Positions 1-9,039 of a stretch of DNA of 40,007 nucleotides are shown piece by piece (positions within the stretch are counted from its first letter, which is position 1; every line of letters starts with the position of its first letter). Source of the DNA: Bacteroidota bacterium (GTDB lineage Bacteria > Bacteroidota > Ignavibacteria > Ignavibacteriales > Ignavibacteriaceae); assembly GCA_022564295.1 (NCBI GenBank), contig JADFLR010000038.1, positions 1 through 40,007 on the forward strand. Direction: 5' to 3'. The notes below the pieces were generated by a model. It was given only the letters and a program-made list of their open reading frames with translations. It did not search any database and was not told where the DNA came from. Position numbers and translations under genes: made by a program.

Positions 1-2090
1 AAGTATCATTTATCCGTGGTTTTTCTCTCCTTTTAATAATCCTCCCAATAAATGCACAAGAGGGTTGGTTTTGGCAAAATCCATATCCAATGAATGCAGC
101 CTATTATGGTATTTCTTTTACAGATACAAATATTGGAACAGCTGTTGGCTCTAATGGAGCAATAATCAGAACAACCGATGGAGGTGAGAATTGGATCATT
201 CAATCGAGTGGAACAACGAGTGCATTATTGGATGTTTGTATTGTTAATGCATTTTATGGCATAGCAGTTGGATTAAATGGCACCGTAATTAGAACTACAA
301 ACAGCGGAACGACTTGGGTTTCTAAATCAAGCGGAATAACAAACGCTTTATTCAGTGTCTCTTTTATAAATAAAAATATAGGGACAGCTGTTGGTTCTAA
401 TGGAGCAATAATTGGAACAACAGACGGAGGAGAGAATTGGATTAGTCAGTACAGTGGAACAATAAAAAAACTTTATGGAGTTTCCTTTACTGATTCGGAT
501 AACGGTACAATTGTAGGTGAAAATGGAACTATCTTGAGAACAACAAACGGTGGGGAAACTTGGAATTTTCAGTCCAGCGGAACCAATAGTTTACTTCGTG
601 ATGTTTGCTTTTCAAATATTTACAATGGAACAGTCGTTGGTCATGATGGAACAATCCTGCAAACTACTGATAGAGGAGAATCTTGGATACGGCAGTCAAT
701 TGGAGTATTAATTCGATTAAGTGCTGTTTCATTTGCTGATACATATTATGGAACAGTTGTTGGTTCTGATGGAACAATAATAAGAACAAGCGATGGAGGT
801 CAGAATTGGATAAATCAATCTAGTGGAACATCATCTAATTTAACAGCCGTTTGTTTTACTGATATGAATAACGGAAGCACTGTTAGCATCGATGGAACAA
901 TTTTAAGAACAACTGATGGTGGTCAAAATTGGATAACTCAGTCAAGTGAAGTTACTAATGCAAAACTTTATGGAGTATCATTTACGAACATAAATATCGG
1001 AACCGTCGTGGGCAGAAGTGGAACCATTATAAGGACCACAGATGGAGGAAATAGTTGGATCAACCAACAGAGTGGAATAATTACAAGCATATTTGGGGTA
1101 TCATTTACTGATTCACAAAACGGCACCGTTGTTGGTAATATGGGAATGATACTCCGAACGACAAATGGTGGGCAAAACTGGATTCCTCAAACCAGCACTT
1201 GGTGGGATTCTTTATACGGTGTTTCATTTATAGATTTATATAATGGAATTGCTGTAGGAACTTATGGAACAATTTTACGAACAACGAATGGAGGGCAAAC
1301 TTGGAACAATCAATCAAGTGGAATTACAAATAATCTGCATGGAGTATCTTTTATCGATGAAAATAACGCTACAGTAGTTGGTAAAGAAGGCATAATATTA
1401 AGAACAATAAATGGGGGTAATAGTTGGAGTGCTCAGTCATTTGGATTAGACCTTTTTGCTGTTTCCTTTACTGATGTGAATAATGGAACAATTGTAGGCT
1501 CTGGAGGAACAATATTAAGATCAACAGACGGAGGAGAAAATTGGACAATTCAACAACGCCTAACTTATTCAGTCCTGTATAGTGTTTGTTTTACTGATGA
1601 ATATAACGGTACAGTTGTTGGGGGTGGTGGTACAATCATAAGAACAACAGATGGAGGCGCAAACTGGACTATTCAGGTAAGTGGAACATATCACTGGCTA
1701 TATGGTGTTTCATTTAATGATGAAAATAATGGAACAGTTGTAGGTTCCTATGGAACAATTTTAAGAACAACAAATGGTGGAGTTACTTTTGTTGAGGATG
1801 ATAATACCATTCCATCTCAACCAACTGACTTTCTCTTATCTCAAAACTACCCAAACCCTTTTAACCCAACTACTAAAATCCAGTATGCAGTAAGCAGCAG
1901 GCAATTTGTTAGCTTGAAGGTTTATGATTTACTCGGAAGGGAAGTTGCAACTCTTGTAAACGAAGAAAAACCAACAGGAAATTATGCGGTTGAGTTTAAT
2001 AGTACAGGTTTGCCAAGCGGGGTTTATCTTTACCGACTTTCTGTCGATAATAATTATAGCGAAACAAGAAAAATGGTACTTTTAAAATAA
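1..2090 (+). CDS. Secreted Asp-box/Ycf48-like repeat protein with T9SS sorting domain (5' end outside window)
   Basis: The reading frame is open from base 3 and encodes a hydrophobic signal-peptide core ending in INAQ just before the first in-window ATG at 90, so the true start lies upstream of the window and that ATG is internal. The body is about 14 tandem repeats of roughly 42 residues, each with an Asp-box-like turn such as TTDGGENW and a GTVVG strand, as in Ycf48/BNR-type beta-propellers. The last 80 or so residues are a type A T9SS C-terminal sorting domain with LSQNYPNPFNPTTKIQY, a GREVATL segment and the terminal KMVLLK. Inferred: exported by Sec, passed across the outer membrane by T9SS and held at the surface or released. 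The ligand is unknown. Confidence 0.9.
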   Translation, partial: VSFIRGFSLLLIILPINAQEGWFWQNPYPMNAAYYGISFTDTNIGTAVGSNGAIIRTTDGGENWIIQSSGTTSALLDVCIVNAFYGIAVGLNGTVIRTTNSGTTWVSKSSGITNALFSVSFINKNIGTAVGSNGAIIGTTDGGENWISQYSGTIKKLYGVSFTDSDNGTIVGENGTILRTTNGGETWNFQSSGTNSLLRDVCFSNIYNGTVVGHDGTILQTTDRGESWIRQSIGVLIRLSAVSFADTYYGTVVGSDGTIIRTSDGGQNWINQSSGTSSNLTAVCFTDMNNGSTVSIDGTILRTTDGGQNWITQSSEVTNAKLYGVSFTNINIGTVVGRSGTIIRTTDGGNSWINQQSGIITSIFGVSFTDSQNGTVVGNMGMILRTTNGGQNWIPQTSTWWDSLYGVSFIDLYNGIAVGTYGTILRTTNGGQTWNNQSSGITNNLHGVSFIDENNATVVGKEGIILRTINGGNSWSAQSFGLDLFAVSFTDVNNGTIVGSGGTILRSTDGGENWTIQQRLTYSVLYSVCFTDEYNGTVVGGGGTIIRTTDGGANWTIQVSGTYHWLYGVSFNDENNGTVVGSYGTILRTTNGGVTFVEDDNTIPSQPTDFLLSQNYPNPFNPTTKIQYAVSSRQFVSLKVYDLLGREVATLVNEEKPTGNYAVEFNSTGLPSGVYLYRLSVDNNYSETRKMVLLK

Positions 2091-2102
2091 TTATTGATTT
2101 AA

Positions 2103-2738
2103 ATGAAATTACTCTTCACAATATTCTTTTTCATATCAGTGTTTGCGCTTAACATCTTTCCCCAAAGTTATGAATGGAAAGATGAACATTCTTTAAGTTC
2201 GGATCCAATTTATTTTGTGAATGATTCTCTTGGATATAAACCCGGTAGTACTGGTACGATAAATAAAACTACAGACGGAGGGGGTAATTGGGTGCAGTAT
2301 GATACAGGATATGACCTGGATATTAATGCGATCTTTTTTATAGGCGCACATAACGGATGGGCAGTCGGTACTGCCGGAATAATTTTATCAACTAACGATG
2401 GCGGGCAAAGCTGGAATCGGCAGGGCAATGAGTACGATGCAAATTTTAATTCTGTTTACTTCGTTAATGAAAAAACGGGATGGGCTGTTGGAGATAAAGG
2501 AGCAATGTACAGAACGGAAGACGGGGGGACACATTGGCAATCTGTAAATTCCGGAGTGGATAATAATTTATTTAAAGTTTTTTTTATAGATGAATATGAA
2601 GGTTTTGCTTTGGGGGTAGGTATTACCTTAAGAACAACTGATAGCGGAGATAATTGGGGAATAACTTACAGCCGTTCGGTATTCTCACCTAATACAATTT
2701 ACTTTGATGAAGAAAAGGGCTGGCAGAAAGTTAAATGA
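2103..2738 (+). CDS. Short secreted Ycf48-like repeat protein, apparently 3'-truncated
   Basis: A 211-residue protein starting 12 bases after the preceding gene with a clear signal peptide (hydrophobic core to about residue 20, then FPQS). It carries four Asp-box repeats (TTDGGGNW, TNDGGQSW, TEDGGTHW, TTDSGDNW) alternating with GWAVG strands. It stops in the middle of what should be a fifth repeat (EEKGWQKVK) and has no sorting domain, unlike its neighbour. The next gene converges 16 bases later, so the 3' part was probably lost. It could still be a functional periplasmic protein; a truncated paralogue of the upstream gene is the simpler reading. Confidence 0.75.
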   Translation: MKLLFTIFFFISVFALNIFPQSYEWKDEHSLSSDPIYFVNDSLGYKPGSTGTINKTTDGGGNWVQYDTGYDLDINAIFFIGAHNGWAVGTAGIILSTNDGGQSWNRQGNEYDANFNSVYFVNEKTGWAVGDKGAMYRTEDGGTHWQSVNSGVDNNLFKVFFIDEYEGFALGVGITLRTTDSGDNWGITYSRSVFSPNTIYFDEEKGWQKVK

Positions 2739-2754
2739 CAACATACATAAAAAT

Positions 2755-3300
2755 CTAAGGCAGTAATATAGCAACTGCTATTACCGTTGTCCACAAACCG
2801 TTTTTATTACCTTTTGCAGATTGTGTTATATTAAATGATCTAACAATTTTACCGGACATTTTATAAACATCTTCTCTTTCGATCCAATCTTTATCGGGGT
2901 CGAACTCAACACCTAAAGTTGTAGCAAGCATCGTGGCTGCGAGGTCTTCAGCATATTCGCCTGAAACCAATGCTGTCTGTCCGTATGGATGATGCTCTGA
3001 TAAATATCCATAAGCATTTTTATCCGTAGGAAGTGCAACACCAATAGAAGCTGCTATCATTCTGTTTGGTTCACAAGTAGAGTTGCGAGCCATAACAGCA
3101 TGTATAATCTGCCCGGGTTGTATTTCTTTCAATCCTTCTTTTACCGGAACACGTTTGCAGTTAACCGGGTAAATGCTGCTTACTGTAACAAGGTTACACA
3201 TTTCAATGTGAGCACTGCGTAATGCTAATTCGAAGGATGTTAAATACTCTTTACTTTTACCAACACCTTTTGTGAAAAATATTTTTTTAGGTAAGTACAA
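2755..3300 (-). CDS. pdaD: Pyruvoyl-dependent arginine decarboxylase
   Basis: A 181-residue member of the PvlArgDC family, which converts arginine to agmatine, the first step of one polyamine route. Self-cleavage of the proenzyme makes the pyruvoyl cofactor from a serine; the expected site is the Ser41-Ser42 pair in [10 protein letters not shown]. The conserved [10 protein letters not shown] and SEHHPYGQT segments are present and the length is normal for the family. The start is a TTG at 3300 preceded at normal spacing by AAGG (minus strand, 3310-3313); no ATG fits. It is convergent with the truncated repeat protein and separated from tyrS by a palindromic repeat. Cytoplasmic. Confidence 0.9.
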   Translation of the reverse strand: MYLPKKIFFTKGVGKSKEYLTSFELALRSAHIEMCNLVTVSSIYPVNCKRVPVKEGLKEIQPGQIIHAVMARNSTCEPNRMIAASIGVALPTDKNAYGYLSEHHPYGQTALVSGEYAEDLAATMLATTLGVEFDPDKDWIEREDVYKMSGKIVRSFNITQSAKGNKNGLWTTVIAVAILLP

Positions 3301-3330
3301 TTTTTGTGTCCTTCTATAAAATGAAACAGC

Positions 3331-3380
3331 GTCACCCTGAACTTGTTTCAGGGTCTAGATTCCGATCACGATAAGTCGGG
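3331..3380. repeat. REP-like intergenic palindrome
   Basis: ACCCTGAA (3334-3341) and TTCAGGGT (3347-3354) form a perfect 8-bp stem with a 5-base loop. A weaker CCGA/TCGG pair follows at 3362-3379. There is no U-run on either side, so it does not look like an intrinsic terminator. Similar CCTGAA...TTCAGG palindromes are known as dispersed repeats in several bacterial groups; copy number here cannot be judged from one window. Confidence 0.6.
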
Positions 3381-3394
3381 CCAGAATGAAGATA

Positions 3395-4615
3395 CTATAA
3401 TTTAAACTTTATAAATTTTCTCTTCCCCACTTTTAAAATCATTCCGTTTTCAACTTTTATCTTCGTACCAACATCAGCTACTTTTTTGCCATTAATTGAA
3501 ACACCGCCTTGAGTAACCAATCTTTTTGCTTCTCCTTTTGATGGAGCAAAATTGGCTTTTAAGATTAAATCTAAAATTCCAATTTCTTCTTCGCTAGTAC
3601 GTAATTCAGGTATATCATCCGGAACTTCTTTCTTGATAAAAACTTTATCAAATTCTTCTTCAGCTTTAATTGCTTCATCTTCATTATGATACATTTCAAT
3701 AAAAGTTCTTGCTAATCTTCTTTTTATATCTCTTGGATTTACATTCGTATCATCAAGCTGCTGTTTAATTTCTACAAGCTCTTCTTCGGGAGTATCCGTT
3801 GCTAATTCATAATAAAGATAGATAATGTCATCAGGAATCGAAAGTGTTCTGCCATACATTTCTTTTGGAGAATCAGAAATACCGATATAGTTATCATAAG
3901 ATTTGCTCATCTTTTCAACACCATCTGTTCCAACAATCAGCGGCATTGTTAAAATACACTGCGGTTCAACTCCATATTCACGCTGAATATCGCGTCCCAC
4001 CAACAAATTAAACTTCTGATCAGTCCCGCCAAGTTCCACATCGCTTTTAATTGCAACCGAATCCATCGCCTGTGCCAGCGGATAAAGAAACTCATGAATA
4101 CTTATAGGTTTGCTTGCTTTAAATCTTTTCTCAAAATCATCTCTTTCAATCATACGTGCCACTGTATATTTTGATGAAAGATTTATTACATCCCCAAAGC
4201 TCATTTTACTCAACCACTCTGAGTTATAAACCATTCTGGTTTTTGCTCTGTCAAGAATTTTTGTTGCTTGATTAAAATAACTTTCACCGTTTGCCCTGGT
4301 TTCTTCAATTGTAAGTGCTGGTCGTGTTGCATTTCTACCCGAAGGATCTCCTATCATTCCTGTAAAATCGCCAACAATTAATATTGCCTTATGACCAAGC
4401 GTTTGAAACTGTGCAAGTTTTCTTAACACAACTGAATGTCCGATATGAAGATCAGGTCTGCTGGGATCGCAGCCAAGTTTAATATTTAAAGGTTTTCCTT
4501 CTTCTAATGATCTTTCTAACTTCTTAACAAGTTCATCTTCCGGAATGATCTCAACCGCACCTCTTTTTATGAGATCCATTTGTTCATTTAATGTGGGAAA
4601 TTTAATTTTACTCAT
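3395..4615 (-). CDS. tyrS: Tyrosyl-tRNA synthetase
   Basis: A 406-residue class I aminoacyl-tRNA synthetase that charges tRNA-Tyr in the cytoplasm. The HIGH signature is at residues 57-60 (PDLHIGHS) and KMSKS at 235-239. The tyrosine-binding stretch ELGGTDQKFN is present, and a C-terminal S4-type RNA-binding domain covers about residues 340-400. The true KMSKS and the overall length fit the TyrZ-like branch. The ATG start leaves 50 bases to the upstream smpB on the same strand, so the two may be co-transcribed. Confidence 0.97.
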   Translation of the reverse strand: MSKIKFPTLNEQMDLIKRGAVEIIPEDELVKKLERSLEEGKPLNIKLGCDPSRPDLHIGHSVVLRKLAQFQTLGHKAILIVGDFTGMIGDPSGRNATRPALTIEETRANGESYFNQATKILDRAKTRMVYNSEWLSKMSFGDVINLSSKYTVARMIERDDFEKRFKASKPISIHEFLYPLAQAMDSVAIKSDVELGGTDQKFNLLVGRDIQREYGVEPQCILTMPLIVGTDGVEKMSKSYDNYIGISDSPKEMYGRTLSIPDDIIYLYYELATDTPEEELVEIKQQLDDTNVNPRDIKRRLARTFIEMYHNEDEAIKAEEEFDKVFIKKEVPDDIPELRTSEEEIGILDLILKANFAPSKGEAKRLVTQGGVSINGKKVADVGTKIKVENGMILKVGKRKFIKFKL

Positions 4616-4665
4616 AACTTTTATATTCAGTTTAACAATTCAACAATTTAGCAATTCAGCAATTA

Positions 4666-5124
4666 TTAATACTTTATTTTTCTCTCCTGATCCCGCTGAA
4701 AATCTCTCTTTGCAATATCTTTTCGTTTGTCATAAACCTTCTTACCCTTGGCAAGGGCTATCTCAACTTTTACTTTTCCCTTCTTAAAATATAACCTTAA
4801 TGGAACAAGAGTTAATCCTTTTTCTTTTGTATTACCAATCAGCTTTCTAATTTCACTTTTGTTTAAAAGTAATTTTCTTTCTCTCTTCGGATCGTGATTA
4901 TTAATATTACCCTGTGTGTATTCACTTATGTGTAAATTTACCAACCACACTTCTCCGTCTAATACTTTCGCATAACTATCAACCAGATTTGCTTTCCCTT
5001 GCCTAAGTGCCTTTACCTCCGTTCCAACGAGAACAATTCCAGCTTCCCAGGTTCGCATAATACTATACTCGTACCTTGCTTTTCGGTTAACAGTAATATT
5101 TTTTTCCGGTGCATTCTCTTTCAT
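4666..5124 (-). CDS. smpB: SsrA-binding protein SmpB
   Basis: A 152-residue, strongly basic protein of normal family length. It binds the tRNA-like domain of tmRNA and brings it to stalled ribosomes for trans-translation. Visible family features are the N-terminal NRKARYEY, the [14 protein letters not shown] loop, the EYTQGN motif with the basic [10 protein letters not shown] that follows, and the lysine-rich tail ending in [14 protein letters not shown]. The tmRNA gene itself is not in this window. It lies upstream of tyrS on the same strand. Confidence 0.97.
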   Translation of the reverse strand: MKENAPEKNITVNRKARYEYSIMRTWEAGIVLVGTEVKALRQGKANLVDSYAKVLDGEVWLVNLHISEYTQGNINNHDPKRERKLLLNKSEIRKLIGNTKEKGLTLVPLRLYFKKGKVKVEIALAKGKKVYDKRKDIAKRDFQRDQERKIKY

Positions 5125-5253
5125 AATTCAAAAAAATCAAAAAACAAAATTGTTTTAATTAAGTTAAAATGCAAGATTCTGATTTTCGGATAGAGGTATT
5201 ATTTTCAGTTTATACTTGTCAGTAGTAATTAAAATAGATAACAAAATTATTAA

Positions 5254-6762
5254 TCATTTTAATTCGGCTGGTCTCTTAACGGAATCAATTTCATTCCCAA
5301 TTCTTATAACGATTTCCGGTAGTGCTTCAATATCGTTAATTGTAGTGCGGAAATTTACGACACATGCTCTTAGCAGGAATGTATCGTTTATAATTGCATT
5401 GGAAAGATAAACTTCGCCGCTGTTTTGTAATCTATCCAGTAACTCCTGGTTTAGTACGTTTAGATAGTCTTCAACATTTTTATTTCCTAACTGAAGACCG
5501 GAGGGAATATAACGAAAGGTTGTTACACTTAAATTATTAGTGAATGCCTGCAATTCCACTTCTGAATCTGCTAAATTATAAATATGCTTTGCAAGTTTAA
5601 TATCATCGCTTATCATTCTAACATATCCATCTTTTCCTGCCTGCTTTAATCCCAACCATACTTTCAATGCTCTGAATCCTCTCGAGTTTTGGAAACCATA
5701 TTCATAATAATTAATTGCATCTTTATCATCCTCTTCAAAACGATAATACGGAGGAATGTAACTAAAAGTATCGATTAAATTTTCCGGGTTTTTAATAATT
5801 GTGCATCCCGCTTCAAGTGGCGAGTATAACCATTTATGAGGGTCGAGAGCAATGGAATCTGCGTGACGAAGTGATTTAAGGTCGTCAGGCGGATCAGGAA
5901 GAGCAGCAGCAAAAGCCCCGTAAGCTCCGTCGACATGAAACCAAAGATCAAATTCTTTACATATTTTATAAATACCCTGCAGCGGATCCACAACACCCAA
6001 TGCGACTGAACCTGCAGTTCCTACTACCATAAATGGAGAATAACAATTCTCTATGTCTTCTTTAATTCGTTTTTCAAGTTCGGTAATATTCATTTTTTTA
6101 TCATCATCAATAGAAATCCAATGTATAGCATCTGTTCCTAATCCAAATAAGTCCGCTGCTTTCTGAATCCATGTATGTGTTTCAGTTGAAGCATAAACAA
6201 TTAATTTTTTGTAATCATTACCTTGTATTCCTTCTTTTCTAATATCCCAATTTACTTTTGCTCTGTGGGCTGCAAGAAAACCAACAAAATTTGCTATGTT
6301 CCCACCGCTAACCATTAAACCGCCGCAATCCTGCGGATAGCCGATCATCTCTGCAATCCAGCGAATTGTTTGTGCTTCTATCTCGGTTGCGATTGGCGAA
6401 ATTCCCCAGGCACCCACATTCGGATTTGCCGCCGCCGCTATCATGTCTGCAATAGAGCCTATCGGTGCTGCACCTGCGGTAATATAACCCCAAAATTTGG
6501 GATGACCATTAAATGTTGTATAATTAAACAACAATTCTGCTGCCTCTTCAAGAATTTTTTCCGTGCTGGTGCCTGTTTCAGGTAATTTTTGATTACCTAA
6601 TATTTTACGGATCTCAGCTGGGGATTTTCCCGGAGATACAGGTTTGCCAGATAAAGATTCAAGGAAGCCGGCAATGTTATCTACTGCTTTATATCCGGCT
6701 TTTCGGAATTCATCTGGACTCATCTCAACGGGCGAAAATCTTTCGTTTAAATTTTCAGGCAT
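5254..6762 (-). CDS. Group II PLP-dependent amino acid decarboxylase (aromatic-L-amino-acid decarboxylase-like)
   Basis: A 502-residue fold-type I PLP enzyme of the aromatic amino acid/histidine/glutamate decarboxylase group. The PLP lysine is K310 in ALDPHKWLY. H196 (STETHTW) should stack on the cofactor ring and D278 (FHVDGAYG) should pair with the pyridine nitrogen. The N-terminal GHPKFWGY segment and full length argue for an active enzyme. Substrate cannot be assigned from the sequence; tyrosine, tryptophan, phenylalanine or DOPA are typical for the family. It is flanked by smpB and a DinB-like gene with more than 100 bases on each side, so it probably has its own promoter. Confidence 0.9.
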   Translation of the reverse strand: MPENLNERFSPVEMSPDEFRKAGYKAVDNIAGFLESLSGKPVSPGKSPAEIRKILGNQKLPETGTSTEKILEEAAELLFNYTTFNGHPKFWGYITAGAAPIGSIADMIAAAANPNVGAWGISPIATEIEAQTIRWIAEMIGYPQDCGGLMVSGGNIANFVGFLAAHRAKVNWDIRKEGIQGNDYKKLIVYASTETHTWIQKAADLFGLGTDAIHWISIDDDKKMNITELEKRIKEDIENCYSPFMVVGTAGSVALGVVDPLQGIYKICKEFDLWFHVDGAYGAFAAALPDPPDDLKSLRHADSIALDPHKWLYSPLEAGCTIIKNPENLIDTFSYIPPYYRFEEDDKDAINYYEYGFQNSRGFRALKVWLGLKQAGKDGYVRMISDDIKLAKHIYNLADSEVELQAFTNNLSVTTFRYIPSGLQLGNKNVEDYLNVLNQELLDRLQNSGEVYLSNAIINDTFLLRACVVNFRTTINDIEALPEIVIRIGNEIDSVKRPAELK

Positions 6763-6878
6763 AAAACGATCTCCATATTATTTCGGGATTAATAAAAGTA
6801 TGATACTTTTTAAGGATTAGTTTACAAGAAAAGATAATAGATTACAATTAGTATTTAAAGTAAAGATGTAGAAGTAAA

Positions 6879-7343
6879 TCAATTCATTTTGGAAAGTTTA
6901 AAGATGGTGTAAATATGATATGCTTCGTGAAGTAGAAAAAATTCTATCCATTCTACTACATTCATTACTCCAAACTTTTGATGTGTACCGGGTTTTTGTA
7001 ATTCATTTTTATTTAATTTGAAGATTAAATCTGTAACTTTATTTCTTTCTTCTTCAAGATGAATGAGTAATTCTTCAGAAGCTAGCTTCTGCAAATTATT
7101 AAAATTTACATCATCTTCAGATCTATACCTTTCGAAGTAAGGATTATCACTTTTGATGATCTTATCCATTCGCTTTAAAAATACTTGATGATAACAAACG
7201 ATGTGAGCCAGGTTTTCTCGAATAGACCATTTCCCCGTTTCAGGTCTTTTGTTAGTGAACTCTCCATCAAGGTTCTTGATTAATTCTTTTATTGCAAGAT
7301 GCTGACTATTTAATCGATCTTTAATTGAAGGATATATTTCCAT
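6879..7343 (-). CDS. DinB-like metal-binding protein
   Basis: A 154-residue four-helix-bundle protein of the DinB superfamily. The expected metal-binding histidines are visible: H47 in ENLAHIV and the pair H139/H143 in LLHEAYHIY near the C-terminus. The GKWSIRENLAHI segment is typical of the DinB_2 branch, some members of which are thiol S-transferases of unknown cellular role. The stop of the upstream patatin-like gene is 8 bases away on the same strand, so the two are likely one transcript. Specific substrate unknown. Confidence 0.85.
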   Translation of the reverse strand: MEIYPSIKDRLNSQHLAIKELIKNLDGEFTNKRPETGKWSIRENLAHIVCYHQVFLKRMDKIIKSDNPYFERYRSEDDVNFNNLQKLASEELLIHLEEERNKVTDLIFKLNKNELQKPGTHQKFGVMNVVEWIEFFLLHEAYHIYTIFKLSKMN

Positions 7344-7351
7344 AATATTGA

Positions 7352-8212
7352 TCAGAAATTATTATTTATAAATTCTTCTCCTTTTTCAATCCCATATTCA
7401 CAAACTTTTTCAACTCCTTCTTTCGATGCTTTTGTAAAATCCACACCAAGTTCCTTTAAGTTAATTTCTGGTTTAATCCAGTATATGTTGCTGTTGTTCC
7501 ACTTGCTGCCTATTGGTACACCGGAGAAGAAATCTTTTGTTACTTCATCCGGCTCCGTTGCTATTGCAATAATGTTCTGATATCCTCTATCAGCGAGAGG
7601 TTCTATGGGAATTAAACAAGTATAACTTCCATCAATATATGGTTTATAATTTATTGTAGCGGGAATGTGCCAAGTATGAAGCATTCTTGTTGTGGCGTAT
7701 GCAACTTCTCTGTAATTATCAGCGGTAAGTATTAGTTCCTTGTTATTTGATTTAGTATCGAAAACATGAAGTTCAAGGTTTTGATCTTTCCACTCGCTAA
7801 TATTTTTCACACCTTGCACTATCAATTTTCTTCCGAGTGTAACAGCCGAACTGCTTTGCGTTTCATTAGCTGCAGCATCATTGTTAACATAACTGCAAAC
7901 TATCATCAGGCGCGATATATCTCCGCTTCTTATTCTATCTATAACTTTACCGGAGAACATTTCTAAACCATCTAAGATTACATTGCTCATACTTTTACCC
8001 GGTTGCCTAAGTATATCATCACTATCAGCCCAACTGCTTTTGTTCTGATTTCTTATTTCACCAAAAGCTGCATAAGATGTAGGAACAGTTGAGGAGGAAG
8101 AACTTGCGTAAGCATCTGCTTTAATAGCTGCTTCTTCAAAAGCAGTTAATACTCCCTGACAAAAAATTCCTTTTAGGCTGCCTGACATACAAGCGATTGC
8201 AAAGTTATTCAT
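7352..8212 (-). CDS. Patatin-like protein with a degenerate nucleophile motif
   Basis: A 286-residue cytoplasmic protein with the frame of a patatin-like lipid acyl hydrolase. The glycine-rich oxyanion-hole segment is at residues 10-21 (SGSLKGIFCQGV), and the catalytic-aspartate motif is at D194-G195 in YIDGSY. The nucleophile elbow, normally GxSxG, is replaced near residues 35-42 by a serine run (AYASSSSSTV), so the usual glycines are missing. Either one of the serines still serves as nucleophile or the protein is no longer a hydrolase. It is the first gene of a likely two-gene unit with the DinB-like gene. Confidence 0.75.
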   Translation of the reverse strand: MNNFAIACMSGSLKGIFCQGVLTAFEEAAIKADAYASSSSSTVPTSYAAFGEIRNQNKSSWADSDDILRQPGKSMSNVILDGLEMFSGKVIDRIRSGDISRLMIVCSYVNNDAAANETQSSSAVTLGRKLIVQGVKNISEWKDQNLELHVFDTKSNNKELILTADNYREVAYATTRMLHTWHIPATINYKPYIDGSYTCLIPIEPLADRGYQNIIAIATEPDEVTKDFFSGVPIGSKWNNSNIYWIKPEINLKELGVDFTKASKEGVEKVCEYGIEKGEEFINNNF

Positions 8213-8283
8213 ATATCCATCATTGCAAATTATTAAAATTACAATATCTTAAATATATGTAACAATTGATTATAGATTATATC

Positions 8284-8592
8284 TCACCTCAACAAAACCA
8301 ATTGTTTGGTGAGAATATTGGAACCTGCTATCAATTGGTAAAAATAATTTCCGCTTGTGAGACCGGAAGCATCAAATGTAACTTCGTATTCACCTTCCGG
8401 TAAATCATCGCTTATGTGTGTTGTTATTTGCATCCCTAATATATCGTACACAATTAATGTTGTTTTCAAACTGTAGGTTGAGACTATATAAGGGATTATA
8501 AATTTTATAATTGTGGATGGATTAAATGGATTCGGATAATTCTGGTTAAGAGTAAAATTCTGAACTATAAATTTATCTTTATTTGGAATATC
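8284..8592 (-). pseudogene. Orphan T9SS C-terminal sorting domain (gene remnant)
   Basis: After a stop codon (8593-8595, minus strand) the frame stays open for about 100 codons and encodes a nearly complete sorting domain: FTLNQNYPNPFNPST, then an IVYDILGMQI segment, SGLTSGNYFYQL and a terminal KQLVLLR. There is no signal peptide, no passenger domain and no credible start apart from an internal ATG at 8469. This is what remains when the 5' part of a secreted-protein gene is deleted or destroyed. The nearby plus-strand 5' remnant is in the opposite orientation. Confidence 0.8.
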
Positions 8593-8708
8593 TTATCAGA
8601 AAGTCGTTTCTTATTTTTAAAGAAGCAGTTCTTCATAGTAAAAAGCGATTCACTCTTTAATAATTAGCATTGTTTATTTATGTTTATCTCAATTTTTATG
8701 ACAGTTAT

Positions 8709-9006
8709 GTGAAAAGATTTTCAATATTAACTACCTCTAATTTTTCTGTTCGTTTTATTCGGAATCATAAATGTTAATACGCAAAGTTTTTCAATAAACA
8801 ATTTAGAACCGCTAAACTTGTGGAGCAGGATGAAAAGGAACCCTGTTGGTTTGATGATATACAATGAAAGTTTAAATGATGTTATTGTGTCAATTTCACA
8901 TCCTGTAATAAAAGTAATTAATATCTATTCGGTGAATGTTCCAAGTTATCTTTTCATTGATATAGAAATCCCAAATGAACTGCTGTTAGATAAAAAGAAT
9001 AATTAA
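8709..9006 (+). pseudogene. Frameshifted 5' fragment of a secreted-protein gene
   Basis: A GTG at 8709 starts a basic N-terminus (VKRFSIL). After one extra A at 8730 the frame shifts, and the following frame continues as LPLIFLFVLFGIINVNTQS, a good signal-peptide core with a cleavage-like site. The open frame then runs to 9006 with about 70 more codons that match no family I recognise. Removing one base would join the two parts, so this is probably a recently broken secreted-protein gene, or a base-call error in an intact small gene. Confidence 0.5.
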
Positions 9007-9039
9007 GTTCTAAATTTTATTGTTGTTCAAGGAAATGTA

